Made by a program: the position numbers and the translations under genes. From Macrotrachela quadricornifera (lineage: Eukaryota; Rotifera; Eurotatoria; Philodinida; Philodinidae): a stretch of DNA of 64,000 nucleotides. The notes under the pieces were generated by a model that saw only the letters and a program-made list of their open reading frames with translations, did not search any database and was not told the DNA's origin. Every line of letters begins with the position of its first letter. The first letter of the stretch is position 1. The DNA lies in assembly GCA_022393335.1 (NCBI GenBank), contig JAJEKB010021607.1:1116153-1180152 (forward strand), given 5' to 3'. Below are positions 11,816 to 24,185 of the stretch, in pieces.

Positions 11816-12264
11816 ATTGTGTGATTACGAGATCCTAACAAGTGGAAATCATTAACAAGCATCATAATATATTGTAACAGTTAACGTAGCTCTAATAGTA
11901 TCATCTTGATGAGCAAACCATTATTTCATATGAGTGAAGGTACCTAGTATGGTTCGAGACCATTATTGTAACCGTCAAAAAAAAAATCAATAAATTGATC
12001 AAAAGATGAAGCAGTGAGAAACAATTAATTAGCTTCATACAAGAGCATACGACTAATCAATATATATTTATAATCGAACAGACCTAATCATCTAAATAGC
12101 TTACGAATAACTACATATTGGTTGAAATCAACCGTACTCTATTTAATATAAAAAATGACATTGTTCAATAACATTAGCTATTTGGGTATCTGAAAGATAA
12201 GATGTTTGCCGGACATTAAACATTCCATTAAGTGTATTAAATATGAAAATCCGTTCAACATAAC
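11816..12264. other. intergenic, no gene seen
   Basis: AT-rich sequence with no coding signal and no repeat that I could pair elsewhere in the window. Confidence 0.5.
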
Positions 12265-12868
12265 TAAGGTATGAAAAAAAAGGTTTGCGACATTTTTTCT
12301 ATCAATATATCTTTGCAATTATTTGAGTAATATCAGCAAATAAATAGTCATTTAAAAGAGCATTTCAAAGTGTATTTATTGTGTAAAAATAAAGGTTTTA
12401 GCTTAAGAAGTGAGAGAGTCATGAAGGAAGTTTGTTACATGCGCTTTTTGGTTCTCCAAAAATAACGGGTGGGATAGATTAAAAAGTCACATTTTGAATT
12501 TCAATTTTTCATCACTTAATGCATTGTAGAAAAAAGACCAGATGTGTTACAAGATACAGCGTATGAAGCTCTACAATTTACAAAGTACAGCTGATTTTAA
12601 TTGTGCACTTTTTGTTTTAAAACGAAGCGAAATTCTGCTCGACCGATTTTCCCCCGCTGTGAAAAGATTATTTTTTTTTTCTACACGAATAATTCACTTC
12701 ATCTTTTCATCACTTAATACATTCTATTAATAAAAATAAAATATACTACAAGATGCAATTTGAAAAACTCTACAACTTACAAAGAACAATTTATTTGTTA
12801 AAATTGTTCAAGCAGTTGCAAAAAAATATCAATAGAAAAAAATGTCCCGAACTTTTTTCCATACCTTA
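12265..12868. repeat. inverted-repeat-bounded element with two ~200-bp units
   Basis: The ends are inverted repeats of about 55 bp: TAAGGTATGAAAAAA at 12265 mirrors TTTTTTCCATACCTTA ending at 12868, and pairing continues through a CTATCAATAT block. Inside are two diverged tandem units about 200 bp apart, each with an ACAAGATACA or ACAAGATGCA box followed by CTCTACAA and TTACAAAG (near 12550 and 12752). The same unit recurs at 28300-28390 and 50600-51270. Confidence 0.7.
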
Positions 12869-13633
12869 TATTGTTCAAATAATACTTGACGAGTTTTGAT
12901 TTTATATCTATTGAATTCGATTAGATAATCAATCGAATATCATCTTTATTGATGATCGATGATCAAACACTTAGAATAATGAGCGATGTTGACTTGCTCG
13001 ATCTGGATGGTCCCATAAGAGCAAATATACAATCTACTTGGACATAACTACTCGTACTCAAGAATCCACTTGTTTCTGATATTATCAACGTTCATCGACA
13101 TATTGTTCGAAAACAGATTAATATTTTGACATAAAACTACGACATCATTCTCATTATTTACATTCTTTGTCAGACTGCCTCTCCTGATGGATATATCAAA
13201 TTGTGTTTTATAAGATTCGACATCAATCTCGAAATATCAGCAGGCACATTGATATTCGAAGAATTGATTTTTTGTGCCTTTTTTATATCTATTATATTTA
13301 TTCTTTTGAAATAAACTTCACATATAATATTGCAAATTGAAAAGAACTTCTCTTCTTTAATTCTAACATATACAAAAACGAATTCTATAGAACAAAATAT
13401 ATATTTTTTGAGACATCATTTTAGTACGATTATTTAAAAAGAGTATTTATTTTCTCACATACTTTTGAGGTAATTGGCTTACGTTTTCAATTATAAATCT
13501 TTTCTTTTGTCATTATTTCACATTTAATTAACCAAAAGATATATAGAGAAGAGTATATTACATGATAAAATGTTTCGGTGAAATATTAAGAAAATAAAAT
13601 GATCATTAAATACTTTTTAATACATAAATGTCT
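12869..13633. other. intergenic, no gene seen
   Basis: No supported gene. The bases just left of 13634 are the 3' flank of the small gene on the minus strand. Confidence 0.5.
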
Positions 13634-14054
13634 TTATTCAATAAGAGTTGCAAAATTTTCTGTATTATTTTCTGTCTTTTGTGCAGCAATTTGACTCTCA
13701 ATAAATTCAGTAAATGCATTATACACTTCAGCTTTAGATTTACTTCGATCATAAGCAAATGAGCCACTTGCTGACTGGCCGTTAAGTTTCACTAAAGCGA
13801 AGCTCGGATTGTAATATGAAGCACGATAAGTACATTTCATATCGCCTACAATAGAGAGTTAATATAAATAAAAACTAAAAATATAATCAATATTAGTCTA
13901 CATTTATACCTTTTTGTAAAGTAAGACCAATATTATTGCCACATCCCCAGAAATTATCTTCTGATTCAACATGATGCCATCCATTCCATTCTTCATCACT
14001 CTCACCCCCAATGTTCCAATTCTGTTCAGCTGATCGTAGGAATATTCTTGCCAT
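13634..14054 (-). CDS. small two-exon protein of unknown function, 118 aa
   Basis: Exon 1 runs from an ATG at 14054 to 13910 (48 codons plus one base) and exon 2 from 13845 to 13634. They are separated by a 64-bp intron with canonical borders (AAAG/GTATAA and TTGTAG/GC), and the phases match exactly. The product has no signal peptide or membrane segment. It is Trp-, Gly- and Asn-rich at the start (WNIGGESDEEWNGWHH, then NFWGCGNNIGLTLQKG) and has a charged helical tail rich in Gln and Glu. The polyadenylation hexamer AATAAA overlaps the stop codon (GAATAAAG), implying a very short 3' UTR. TATA-like sequences lie about 85 bp upstream of the start. I do not recognise the family; the mature-looking exon structure and consistent codon use make it likely real. 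Confidence 0.75.
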
Positions 14055-17018
14055 GTTTATTAGTACCACTGCGTTTGTTATTGAAATTAAAAGAAGCGTT
14101 GAAAGAGGTATTATAGTATGCCTTTTTACACAAATATATATAGCTGCTCAACAATGAATCATTCATACAATTTACGTGTAAATTTTTTTGCTCTCAGTAT
14201 TTCACCATAAGAATGAAAATGAAAAAGAATGAGTCATGACATAAGTAACCAATTATATGTAAGAAGAACATGATAAAAAATAAATAAATAATAAGACATA
14301 ACAGCAGGGATTGTAATATGTGTACACATGAATTTTATGAAGAATTAAAAAGAAAAATGACTCCATATGAATTTTAACACTGTAACTGTATTTTGCACTA
14401 GATAATCGCAATAGTATTTCATACTCGCGTAAGAATTTGATTTAGTACTCACATTCTTGTTTTACGTACAAGTCTGGGTATTATACAACAGTATAATAAG
14501 GATTGTTTAATATGAAATTCTATTTAAATAGCTTATATATTAAATCTGATATGCAATAATCAACTGATTTGTATGATGAAAATATAAAAGTAATATTTAG
14601 AAATTTTTATGAGTTTAAAACATGAAAATCCATTCAAAATGCATTTTAGTCAAAAATACGGGCGAGTTTCTATCGTGATTTCAACCAGCGGATAATAAAT
14701 ATTGTTTCAAGAATTATTAAATTTAGATGAAGCGTGTAATTAAATTACGTAAAGAACATTTACAAAAATAGATTTTCGAGAATTTTTGTGTTATAAAGAC
14801 TAGATTTAGCCATCAAAATTGTTTATTGTAATTAATTTATTTCTATCGAAAGATTCAAAAATATTCTTTCGATAGATGTTTTGTTCAAGCACACGGGTAA
14901 TGCATATTCAACAGGCCAGTTTTTAAATGTTGAAAATTTGATGAATAACCAAGGACCAGCAAAATATGACAGAATCAATAAAAAAAATGTATATTTCAAG
15001 TTTTTAATCACTTGTTGAGTCCATTGTATGCTATTTTTGTGTCTACTTAGATATAGCTGACGTATATTCGAAATATGGATGAGAGAATGTCTCTATAAGT
15101 TAAGATCGATACTATAAAGATATATATTGTTTTTGCAGAACTTATGAATCTACTGGATTACAATACAATCAACATTTTTCTTGTGAATACGAATTATGAA
15201 TATTCCTTGAGCCTCAGCAAAAGAATCAGCTTTTTGAATGAGAATATGTCTGAAATTTAAAAACTATTCCTATGTAAAGCAACTTTTGTGGCGTTGTATA
15301 TTTTAACTCGATTGATTAATACAGTATGGAGAGCTTGTTTACATTTAATGTGCTCTTCGGAACGTGATTCAACGATACATTTGGATTACACAATTCAATT
15401 ACGGGGTGTGAAAGTACGAAAATCAATAGAGAATGTGTAAAATTTGTCGTTGTTTTGGGGTTAAATCAATGTTCTTTTTAAACTACAACGGTTTTTTCAA
15501 TGAGTCACAAGACATTACATATTTTTATGAAGAGTTCTTGAATTGAATCACTTTGAGATAACTACTTTTCGTTGAATATTTTTTTCATCTAAGACGATGA
15601 ATGATTCAGTTTCAATATTTTCACAAAAGGTGAGATATTTTTAATTGTTTAAAGCAGATTTAACTAACGTGAAATGAAGTTTTATATTTTTTATGATTAG
15701 ATTTATTCAAAAGGTAGTTCTAAAATTTATACTCTTCCATTTAAGACTCGACAAACTGTATCTAGGATTGAAGTTTAATTTTCGAAGATTTAGAGTTTAT
15801 TCAGAATTCTTAATTGGATAATATAAGTATATACTCAGAAAACGTTTGAGCTGATCAAATTCATCGAGAAATCCTTAAATATACGGGATATTTAGATTGA
15901 ACTGAATTTAGTGCCGAATCTACCATTTAGAGTTCAGGTTTGATAAATATCTATGTTATTTATTGGTGAATTGATTATCCTTTTAACTATGCAAAAAAAG
16001 GAACATATATTCATAAAACATTTATTGTTTTTCAATAAAAATATATAACTTTAATTTGAATTATATATTTTAATAGTAACATTTTTATCAATCAATTAAT
16101 TATAAATTATTCAGCAAACCTAAATTAACTTCGGCAGAATATATCTGTGCAAAATTTTCTTTATAACATGTTCGGAAAGTTTAATTCTTATTTAAAATAT
16201 AAATCGACGAACATTGTGGAATAATATGATCAATTTTCCTATAACTATGAACGTATTTTCAAGAATCTCAATGATAATTAAAATGAATAAATGAGATTGC
16301 ATGCTGTTAGAAAATATTATATTTAATGTGCTATTGTCTACGCAATATTTTGAATTAGGACTTAGTAGAAAAATTATTATGATTAAAATCGCTTATTTAG
16401 ATATCCTTGTCATATTTCTAATTATTATCTTGTAGTTTGCAGGAAACTGTCATTATGTGACCGATAGCAGAGAACCATTATTATGATATTGATATTTTGT
16501 TCTTTATTATAACAACAAGCCATCGTTTCTTTAATTATATTTTATATTTCATCAACGAAATAAAGTCAGAGTATTTTATAGTTCTTATAGGTATTGATTT
16601 CTTAAATTCTTTGATCAAAATGGTCATAAAGTGATATGACCTTAGAACGTGTGTGTGTCAGAAAAAAGTTATAATAAATAAATAGGAAAACACGTTCTAC
16701 AATTATTCTGTTAGAATATTAACCTTCTATCGAAATATGTTTCCTTTCTTCTAAAACATGTACACTATCATATCGTTATTCATTTCTATTCTCATTATTC
16801 TGTGCAAATTGTGCTCGTCAATCATTTTAAATACCCAAGAAAAACTATTAATTCATAGATTGACTGACAATAATCAACAAAATAAATAATACCATACTTT
16901 TATCATATATAGTTCCTTTATAAATACATGTTTATATAAAAACAAAACTTTGTGTTTTATAATTAACATGATAATACAAAATTTATTTATAAAATAAGGT
17001 TCTAACCGATGAAAATAT
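14055..17018. other. intergenic, no gene seen; possible upstream-block remnant at 16480-16700
   Basis: No supported gene. Around 16480-16700 the sequence (containing ATCAAAATGGTCATAAAG) resembles the conserved upstream block of the membrane-protein cluster, as found after 17661, which hints at another lost copy. The similarity is modest. Confidence 0.4.
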
Positions 17019-17660
17019 CTACAATAAAGTACTAGTCCAATTGACATGTGATGATGTATTAGTATCTTTCCGGGGAATAATAATCGAGTATTTTTCTTTT
17101 TTGCTTCTTATTTGTTGAGCTTGTATTTCTTCTAATCGTTTTTTATGAAACATTTTTTCAGATATATGATCAAATGATTCAATGGATGATGATGTAACAG
17201 GATATCTTGTAGGTGATAACTAAAGAAAATAAAATTTTCTATAATGAAAATATCTAATTCTCTTACATCTCTTTGATTCAATCGATTAACAGTAGGTTTT
17301 AAAATTAAATATGTAGAAGTATTATTAGGATAAGGAATTTGTGGTTGGACACACTTAGAACGTTGTGTATTTCTACAACATCTATAAATTCTCCATCCAA
17401 TTCCACCTCCACAAGATAAAATCATGAAAATAATTGCAAGAATTGCTCTTCCAGGATCTTGAAATGGTCCATGAGATAAATTATCTGCAGAATAACTATG
17501 AGAACCTAAAATTTCAATATAAAAAATATTCATTTTATAGTTTTAAAGTTATATTTATACCTATTCTTGATTTACTTCCACCTCCTCGACCTATTGCATC
17601 AGAATCCAAACAAATAAATACAAGAAATATTAAAATCATTATCATTCGTTTAGATATCAT
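17019..17660 (-). CDS. small single-pass membrane protein, cluster copy A (179 aa)
   Basis: Three exons on the minus strand: 17660-17561, 17505-17267 and 17219-17019, with introns of 55 and 47 bp. All borders are GT-AG and all phases match. Residues 1-23 look like a signal peptide (basic start, then hydrophobic MILIFLVFICL), followed by the glycine-rich GRGGGSKSRIG. Residues 54-77 form one transmembrane helix (AILAIIFMILSCGGGIGW), followed by the basic, Cys-containing IYRCCRNTQRSKC and a hydrophilic Ser/Glu-rich tail (residues 100-179). This predicts a type I membrane protein with a very short outer part. Copies B and D share length and exon phases. I do not recognise the family. The conserved structure across copies argues that it is real and selected; the function is unknown. 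Confidence 0.8.
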
Positions 17661-18391
17661 TGTAATATTACGCAATTTCTATCTTGTGATGAATAATTAT
17701 ATAGTAATTAATAGAATACAAACAATTATTTACATACCAACGTTTCGTTTTTTTTTTTTGGTTTATATTACTTGTTTTATACAGTAACAATTAATTCTCA
17801 TTTTATATCCCATCAATACGATAAAATAAAACAGTTATATAATTTTTCGATGTATTAATTGATAGATTTTCCTATCAGAATGATCATAAAGAGACAATAA
17901 TCTAAAAACATAAATGGTGGAGAAAAGAAAGAAAAGAGAAGAAAATATTCTAGATCAATTGTGGTATGATGACATTTTTCTATTAAAGAATGTCATTTCT
18001 TTTCTAAAACATATGCTGTTTTTTGTCATTCATTCATTACTCTTCTTCAAACATATTGTTTGTTTTGTTTATACTGAATATTTTCAATGTAAATTCTTGC
18101 ATTTACTTTCTTGCTGTTTTTAATATTAAAAATCAATTTAAATAAATAATTATTTTGAATATATATTATGTCCGCACATTTTTGTAGGTCTTTGTTATTT
18201 GTAATCTCGATACTGTCTATTACAAATAGTCTTATTTCGATTGTATTTTTTTCTGATTGGAATTCGAGTTTGGAATTTTTAGTGAAATATAAGAATTTCA
18301 TTTTAGATATGTATATGATTTATTGATTTAGTTTAACAAAACATTTAATAAAGAACACAAATAATGAAAAACTTTTGTTTATAAAATATAT
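17661..18391. promoter_or_regulatory. conserved upstream block of copy A, and spacer to copy B
   Basis: The first 250-450 bp beyond the copy A start codon are recognisably similar to the sequence beyond the starts of copy B (19049 on), the remnant (21238 on) and copy C (22601 on). The block contains an ATAATTATATAGTA(A/G)TTAATAG run, a CAAACAATTA box and later a GATCATAAAG-like box. Conservation of non-coding upstream DNA suggests whole-gene duplication with its promoter. Open frames here are incidental. Confidence 0.5.
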
Positions 18392-19048
18392 TTATAGCAA
18401 AGTACTGATCCGATTGGCACGTGATAATGATGATGATGATATACAAACATCTTCAGTAGGAATATTAATCGAACATTGTTCTTCTTTGCTTCTTGTTTTT
18501 TGAATTTGTATTTCTTCTAATGGTTTTTCATCAATCACTTTTTCAGATGTATGATCAAATGATTCAATGGATGATGATGTCACAGGATATCTTGTAGATG
18601 ATAACTAAAAAAAATAAAATTTTCTATAATGAAAATATTTAATTCTCTTACATTTGTTTCATTTAATCGATTACTAATAGGTGTTGACATTGAATTTGAG
18701 AAAATAATATTAGGATAAGGAATTTGTGGTTGAACACATTTAGGACGTTCTTTTGTTCTATAACATCTATAGATTTTCCATCCAATTCCACCTCCACAAG
18801 ATAAAATCATGAAAATAACTGCTAATATTGCTCTTCCAGGATCTTGTGGTGATTCATTAGATAAATTACCGGCAGAATAACTATGTGCACCTAGAATTTC
18901 AATGTAGATAATAATACTTAATTTATAATTTAAAAGTAATATTTATACTTATTCTAGATTTACTTCCACCTCCTCGAGCTTTTGCATCAGAATTTAATAG
19001 AAAAATTATAAGAAACATAACAATAAATATCAACCATTTAGATGTCAT
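18392..19048 (-). CDS. small single-pass membrane protein, cluster copy B (183 aa)
   Basis: Exons are 19048-18949, 18890-18652 and 18604-18392, with introns of 58 and 47 bp; the second intron is the same size as in copy A. Exons 1 and 2 have exactly the same lengths as in copy A (100 and 239 nt). The order is signal peptide (MTSKWLIFIVMFLIIFLL), ARGGGSKSRIS, a short SAHSYSAGN stretch, one membrane helix (AILAVIFMILSCGGGIGW), basic KIYRCYRTKERPKC, then a tail with TSSSIESFDHTSEK shared with copy A. Copies A and B are the closest pair. The tail ends ISTLL, close to TSTLL in A. The role is unknown; the conserved basic-Cys juxtamembrane region and the C-terminal end may be interaction sites (inference). 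Confidence 0.8.
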
Positions 19049-21227
19049 TATAATATCTTTCGATTTTCATGTTGTGATAAATAATTATATAGTAGTTAAT
19101 AGGAGAGAAACAATTAGTCATAACTTTGACAATTACTTGCATACCAATATTTCTTTTCTCTATGCTAATTTGTTTAGTATAGTAATAAAAGATTCTCATT
19201 TATTATTATATTTATCTTCTATCAGCAAGATTACATCACAATTCTTATATTTATTAATTTAGTAAATTCTCTAATTGGAATAGTTATAAAGAAAACAGTA
19301 GGATAATAAGAAAAAAATGCACTAGAAATGTATTGTTATAATATATCTTTTCTTTCATGAAAAGTATGTGCTATGCTGTTTTTATGTATTTATACATATA
19401 ATTTTTGATTTTTTGATGCAATCTATTTTGAATTATAATATTTCCATTTTTGTCTGTTTATTCAATTTGATATTAAATAAATTAATTATAATAATTATTT
19501 ATAAACGAAAAAAAACATATAGAAAAATTTCATCTTTCAAATATTTTTGTGTTTCTAAACTATATGCTATTTAGTACATTCGTTTAATATCCATTTTATT
19601 TTTAAACAAAATTAGAAAGCAAAAGTTTTATTATTAAAAACTTAAAAATACTTTAAAGTCTCACGATAAATTTTAATTCTCTGATTGTTTTAATGCATTT
19701 CTCTCGAATATTTTCTTTGATGCATTAGTTGAGAGTTCAATGAACAAAAGCATCTAAATAAATCGAATTCTATGTGGTCAATTAGACGATAAGGAAACAG
19801 AATAAATGAGATTTTCATTGTTAAATATAGAATCAATGATTTCGAAAAATAGTAGGAAATTGCTAGTTATTTTTCTTATATATATTTCATTCGTTAATAA
19901 AATAAACTCGTTCGAGCGATAAACAATCGATATTTGTTTTTGATGACGTTATTTTTGTCAAAATATTTCACATTTACAAATGACAATAGAATAATGATTT
20001 CCAGAATTGGTTTTATAGGAACAGATGATAATTCACTCATGTAATAGTTGAAAGAGTCTATTTGTGAAATGAAAAGAAAGATATAGTTTTTATGAAAACA
20101 AATAGTTACGTATCACATCAGTCATTATTAGCATATCGCTACTTTTCCTTTGTACTAATTGTCTCATACAGTGGATAGAAAAGATATTTTTTTATTGTAT
20201 TGTACTCTTAACAATTTTATAGTTAAAATATGTACTGCCATTATGTTATTTACTCGTATTCTCGTAGTGCTATTCCACCTATAATGTATATCTTACAGTA
20301 TCATATTCCAATTGCTGTTTGTGGTTCTGATAGAAAATCTAAATAAATAATCATTTTGATTATTTATGAAAAACAAAATTAGCTCATAAGACAATTGAAA
20401 ATATTTGACAAAGTTAATTTTGTATTTAATTATCAATAATTTAAAAGAAATTTCTAAGATAATATTACTTTTAAAAACTTCTTTACTCTTTTCAATTAAG
20501 TATTAATTAATAATTTTGTTTAAAAATTTTTCAATGAAGAAAATAGATAAACAAACAATGTTAATCATTAAAATTCCTGCGTAAATGAAAAAGTACAAAG
20601 TATACTAAAGTGAGAATCATATATATTTAAGGATTTGCAGTTTCAATGAGATCAGTGAAAAACTAACGGTGATATCATCGCACTGACTGCAACAGTCTTA
20701 ACATTCGTTGAAATATGATGCTCACTGAAGTAATAAAACATCGACCCTATCAAAATATACATCGCTCATGACTTCATTTAGAATTATTAACAAACGTAGT
20801 GAAATGAGCATGCGTGTGCCTTCCAAAAATAGTATTCATTTGGACAGTATATCATTTTCAATAATAAGACCAATACAAAGAAATATGCCACTTATAATCT
20901 TAATACTAGTACGCAACGTTTATTTTCTTTTATTATTGAGATTCATAATGTGCAGTGTGAGTAAAAATATTTTTTCGCGGAAGGAGTTAAAACTATGATT
21001 TTAAGTAGTATCAATGACAAACTTATACCAAATGAAAGTGCTTCAAAAATGAGGTTTATCAGCACTAAATAGTAAGAATTCTGCCAATTTTTTCACGTTC
21101 AACCTAACAAATTTCTGGAAATCTTTGCAAGCACATTAGTGTAACTAATGCAATCAGTGTATCGACGAACGCCAGTGTAATTTTATCAATGAGTCCGTAT
21201 ACGAAAACTGCACATCCCCATATATAT
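19049..21227. other. copy B upstream block, then intergenic sequence
   Basis: The first ~350 bp belong to the conserved upstream block of the cluster. The remainder has no supported gene. A protein-like but stop-interrupted stretch on the minus strand near 20700-20960 was noted and could not be assigned. Confidence 0.45.
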
Positions 21228-21470
21228 TAGATATCATTGTGATATTTTGAAATTTCCAAAATATGATATAGAGAAACAAACAATTATTCATCGTATTAGT
21301 ATTACTTCCATATTAATATTTCTTTTCTTTATATTACTCATTCTATAGAGTGACAATTAAATATCATTATTATATTTTGTGCTCTCTCAATAAGACAAAG
21401 TCAAATTGTTTTATAATTCTCTTAGTTATTTATTTAGTAAATTATAGGATGATAATGACAATATGAGAAA
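21228..21470 (-). pseudogene. cluster remnant: upstream block plus start codon only
   Basis: The start region AGATATCAT of copy A (minus strand ATG ATA TCT) recurs with its ATG at 21237-21235, and the upstream block follows it for over 200 bp (CAAACAATTATTCAT, then TTTCTTTATATTACTCATT). After about three codons the similarity to the gene stops, and no exon 1, 2 or 3 is found on the expected side. This is a copy whose coding part was deleted or replaced while the promoter region stayed. Confidence 0.55.
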
Positions 21471-21814
21471 CAATAGTCCAGTTAGAAAAAAGTAAACAGC
21501 ACAAAACATGCCATATAGTTCTTGTCATGATATTATTCTTTCATTCTACTGCGTCTTTTCTTTACTAAATCATATGCAATCTTCTTTTTTGTATTACATT
21601 CAATTTATACTCTTTATACAGCATATACTAAAGTGTTATATTTTTCCTTTGTCATGTAATTTCATTTGTTTGTTTGTTTGTTTTTTACTCGAATTAGATC
21701 TCGCGTTCGTGTTAGTCTCTTATTTCTACTAAAAATAAATTCGAGTTGAATTTTATTTTTAGAATTTTCATTCTAAACAGATTTCTAACAATATATTAGC
21801 TAATTTGTGTATCA

Positions 21815-22600
21815 TTATGTTTTAGCATTTTCGATAAGAACAGATGCTAAGCAATTTTTTTCTTTATTTATTGTTTGTTGTAAATAAGTTAAATCTTGAA
21901 TATATATTTGATCTAATTCATTTCTCTCAATCAGTTTTTCAGATGCATCATCAATATGTTCAGCAAATAGAGGCATCAAAATAAATCGAATTGGATACGA
22001 TCGTTAAGATGATAATTACATAAAATAAAAGATATTATTTTTTTCTAAGTATGGGTATAATGAATAAGAAAAATATGTTGCTCATCATATGTAAATGTGA
22101 AAAGTGTATAGATTACGATAGGATCAAAAAGCTTTGACTATATTATTGTAAAGTAAAAGGAATTTTCTATATCTCTTACATTTGTTTTATTTGTTGGTAT
22201 ATTCATTTTATTTAAGTGATTAATAGTGGAATCTTGTAATAGATTTTTATGCATTTCAATAAGATGATCCATCTGTTGTTGATCATGTTTACGATATCGA
22301 TTGTTTTAATAATATCTATAAAGTTTTAGATTTATTCCAGTTGTATAAAATGATACTGTAAAAAGAATTCCTAAAATGACTGTTTCAGAATTTAATAATG
22401 CTTTACCAGAAACATCACTTGATGAATAATCAGAAGAACCTATATTTAATATAAAAGTAATATTTCTTTTATATTTCTAAAGTATTTTTACACTTGCTTT
22501 AATTTTAATATGATGATTTCTGTGTTTTACATTAGTAAACAAAAGAAAAATAACAATAAGAGAAGTAATAAACAAATATTTATATATTTGTTATCTTCAT
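21815..22600 (-). pseudogene. small membrane protein, cluster copy C (decayed)
   Basis: The three-exon layout of the cluster is still readable on the minus strand. Exon 1 (22600-22494) is 107 nt instead of 100, so the frame from the ATG stops early, while a shifted frame gives a hydrophobic leader. Exon 2 (22439-22180) starts GSSDYSSSDVSG and ends at the conserved AAT/GTAAGAG donor, but carries an in-frame TAA at about 22306-22308, just after the membrane segment and LKLYRYY. Exon 3 (from about 21975 to the stop at 21815) keeps ASEKLIERNELDQIY and a KEKNC motif. It is closest to copy D in sequence. One frameshift and one nonsense codon make it a pseudogene, unless both are sequence errors. 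Confidence 0.7.
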
Positions 22601-23018
22601 TAATATTCCTACGTGTTTATTTTCTTCTTTATATAACTTATTTTTAATAGTACTAGTAGTGTTTCAATTACTAATTTATATTGTATATTATTAGAGAAAT
22701 ACAGTAAGACTATTTTATCTTTATTATGGATATTAATTTGGTTATCTCATATATCGAAATGGTAAAAAAAGACGAAAATATTTCGTAGCTTTATTACTAT
22801 AATATCATCCTTATTTTTTGAGCACATCTTCGAAATCATGTATGGACTTTTTGTTATTTACTGATATTTTTATAACTATATGTAACTTGTGCTTTTAATG
22901 CAACATACTTGAAATTATATCGTTTACTTCTTCTATTGGACTGTGTTATATCATATTATTTTTTTTTTATTTTAGAAATTAGTAATGTAAATGAATAATC
23001 CTTTATAATTAAAGTCGT

Positions 23019-23736
23019 TTATACAGAAGTTATGAAGTGTGTGAATGGTGGCGATTTAATATTTTCGATAGGAAGAGTTCTTGAACAATTTTCTTTTTTA
23101 TTTGAATATTGTGTCTGTGCTTGTTCTAATTGATTTTTGTTGATAAATGTTATAGGTGCGTTTTCAATGGATTCATTTGGTAGATTTAACATTGAAGATT
23201 GTTGACATGAAATCTAAAGAGAACAAATGATTTTTTTTTGTATTTATTATAAGTATGATTAATGATTTAATATATATTATTTTTATTATGAGATATTTCC
23301 TAGAATATGAACAATTCTCTTGTTTTTCTCTTACATCTTTATCATTGTTCATTAAATTTGTATCATCAAATTGTTCAGCATTCGATGTTTGTAATAGACG
23401 TGTTTGGATATTATTAAGGATATATATTTGTTGTTGAATACGTTTACGAATTCGTCGATTTCGATTCCATTTATAGATTTTCCAAAATATTTTACCGGAA
23501 AATATTAAGAAAATAATTCCGCCAGATGTTTTTCCAATAGTAGATGATGATCGATCATTAGAAGAATAACTAGAAGAACCTATATTTTTCAATTAAATGA
23601 GATTGATTTATATCTATTATTAAGATATTTTTATACCTATTCTTGATTTTCCACTTCCTCCTCGTCGTTTTGCATGAAAATTTGAAAAAATAAAACCAAA
23701 AAATATTATTACGCGTACTATCGTATTCAACTTCAT
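23019..23736 (-). CDS. small single-pass membrane protein, cluster copy D (179 aa)
   Basis: Exons are 23736-23637 (100 nt, as in A and B), 23579-23335 and 23213-23019; introns are 57 and 121 bp; all junctions are GT-AG with matching phases. It has a signal peptide (VRVIIFFGFIFSNFHA), RRGGSGKSRIG in place of the RGGGSKSRI motif, SSSYSSND, one membrane segment (GGIIFLIFSGKIFW), a strongly basic stretch (KIYKWNRNRRIRKRIQQQ), then a polar tail with a KKENCSRTLPIENI motif matching KEEQCSINIPTED of copy B. It is the most diverged intact copy: the CGGG of the membrane helix and the Cys pair are lost. Function unknown. Confidence 0.8.
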
Positions 23737-24185
23737 TATAATGTATTTATATATAGTTTTTTTTAAGAGGGGAAAAAGCTGATTACAATCAAATAATTCA
23801 TTGACAATCTTTGACAATCATTGACATTTATTGACAATCATTGAGTGCAGTATTTTTTAACAGCAACAAAAATGTTTGTCGCTTAGTTCTTAGGTCTAGA
23901 CAAATTATATTACTATAGTACATATCGTTCAAATGAAATAAATTTAAGAGAAAAATAATGAGCGATAGATAGCTTATTTACAACTTAGCTATTCTTCTGT
24001 TCTGCTGTCTCATATTCATTCACCATTATAATACGAGACAGGATGTAAGAAAAAAAATATGTGCGTCTTGTTCGTTCTTTTTTTCCATTTATTCCTATCT
24101 TTCACGTGAAATTCATACACGCTGTTTATTCAGTTGAAATCTGATCAATTAAATAAACTGAAGAAAAATACTTGTATTACATTAA

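Noticed and set aside
20700..20998. Possible decayed membrane-protein or receptor gene, either strand
   Set aside because: Hydrophobic stretches are present but stops are frequent and no family signature was found.
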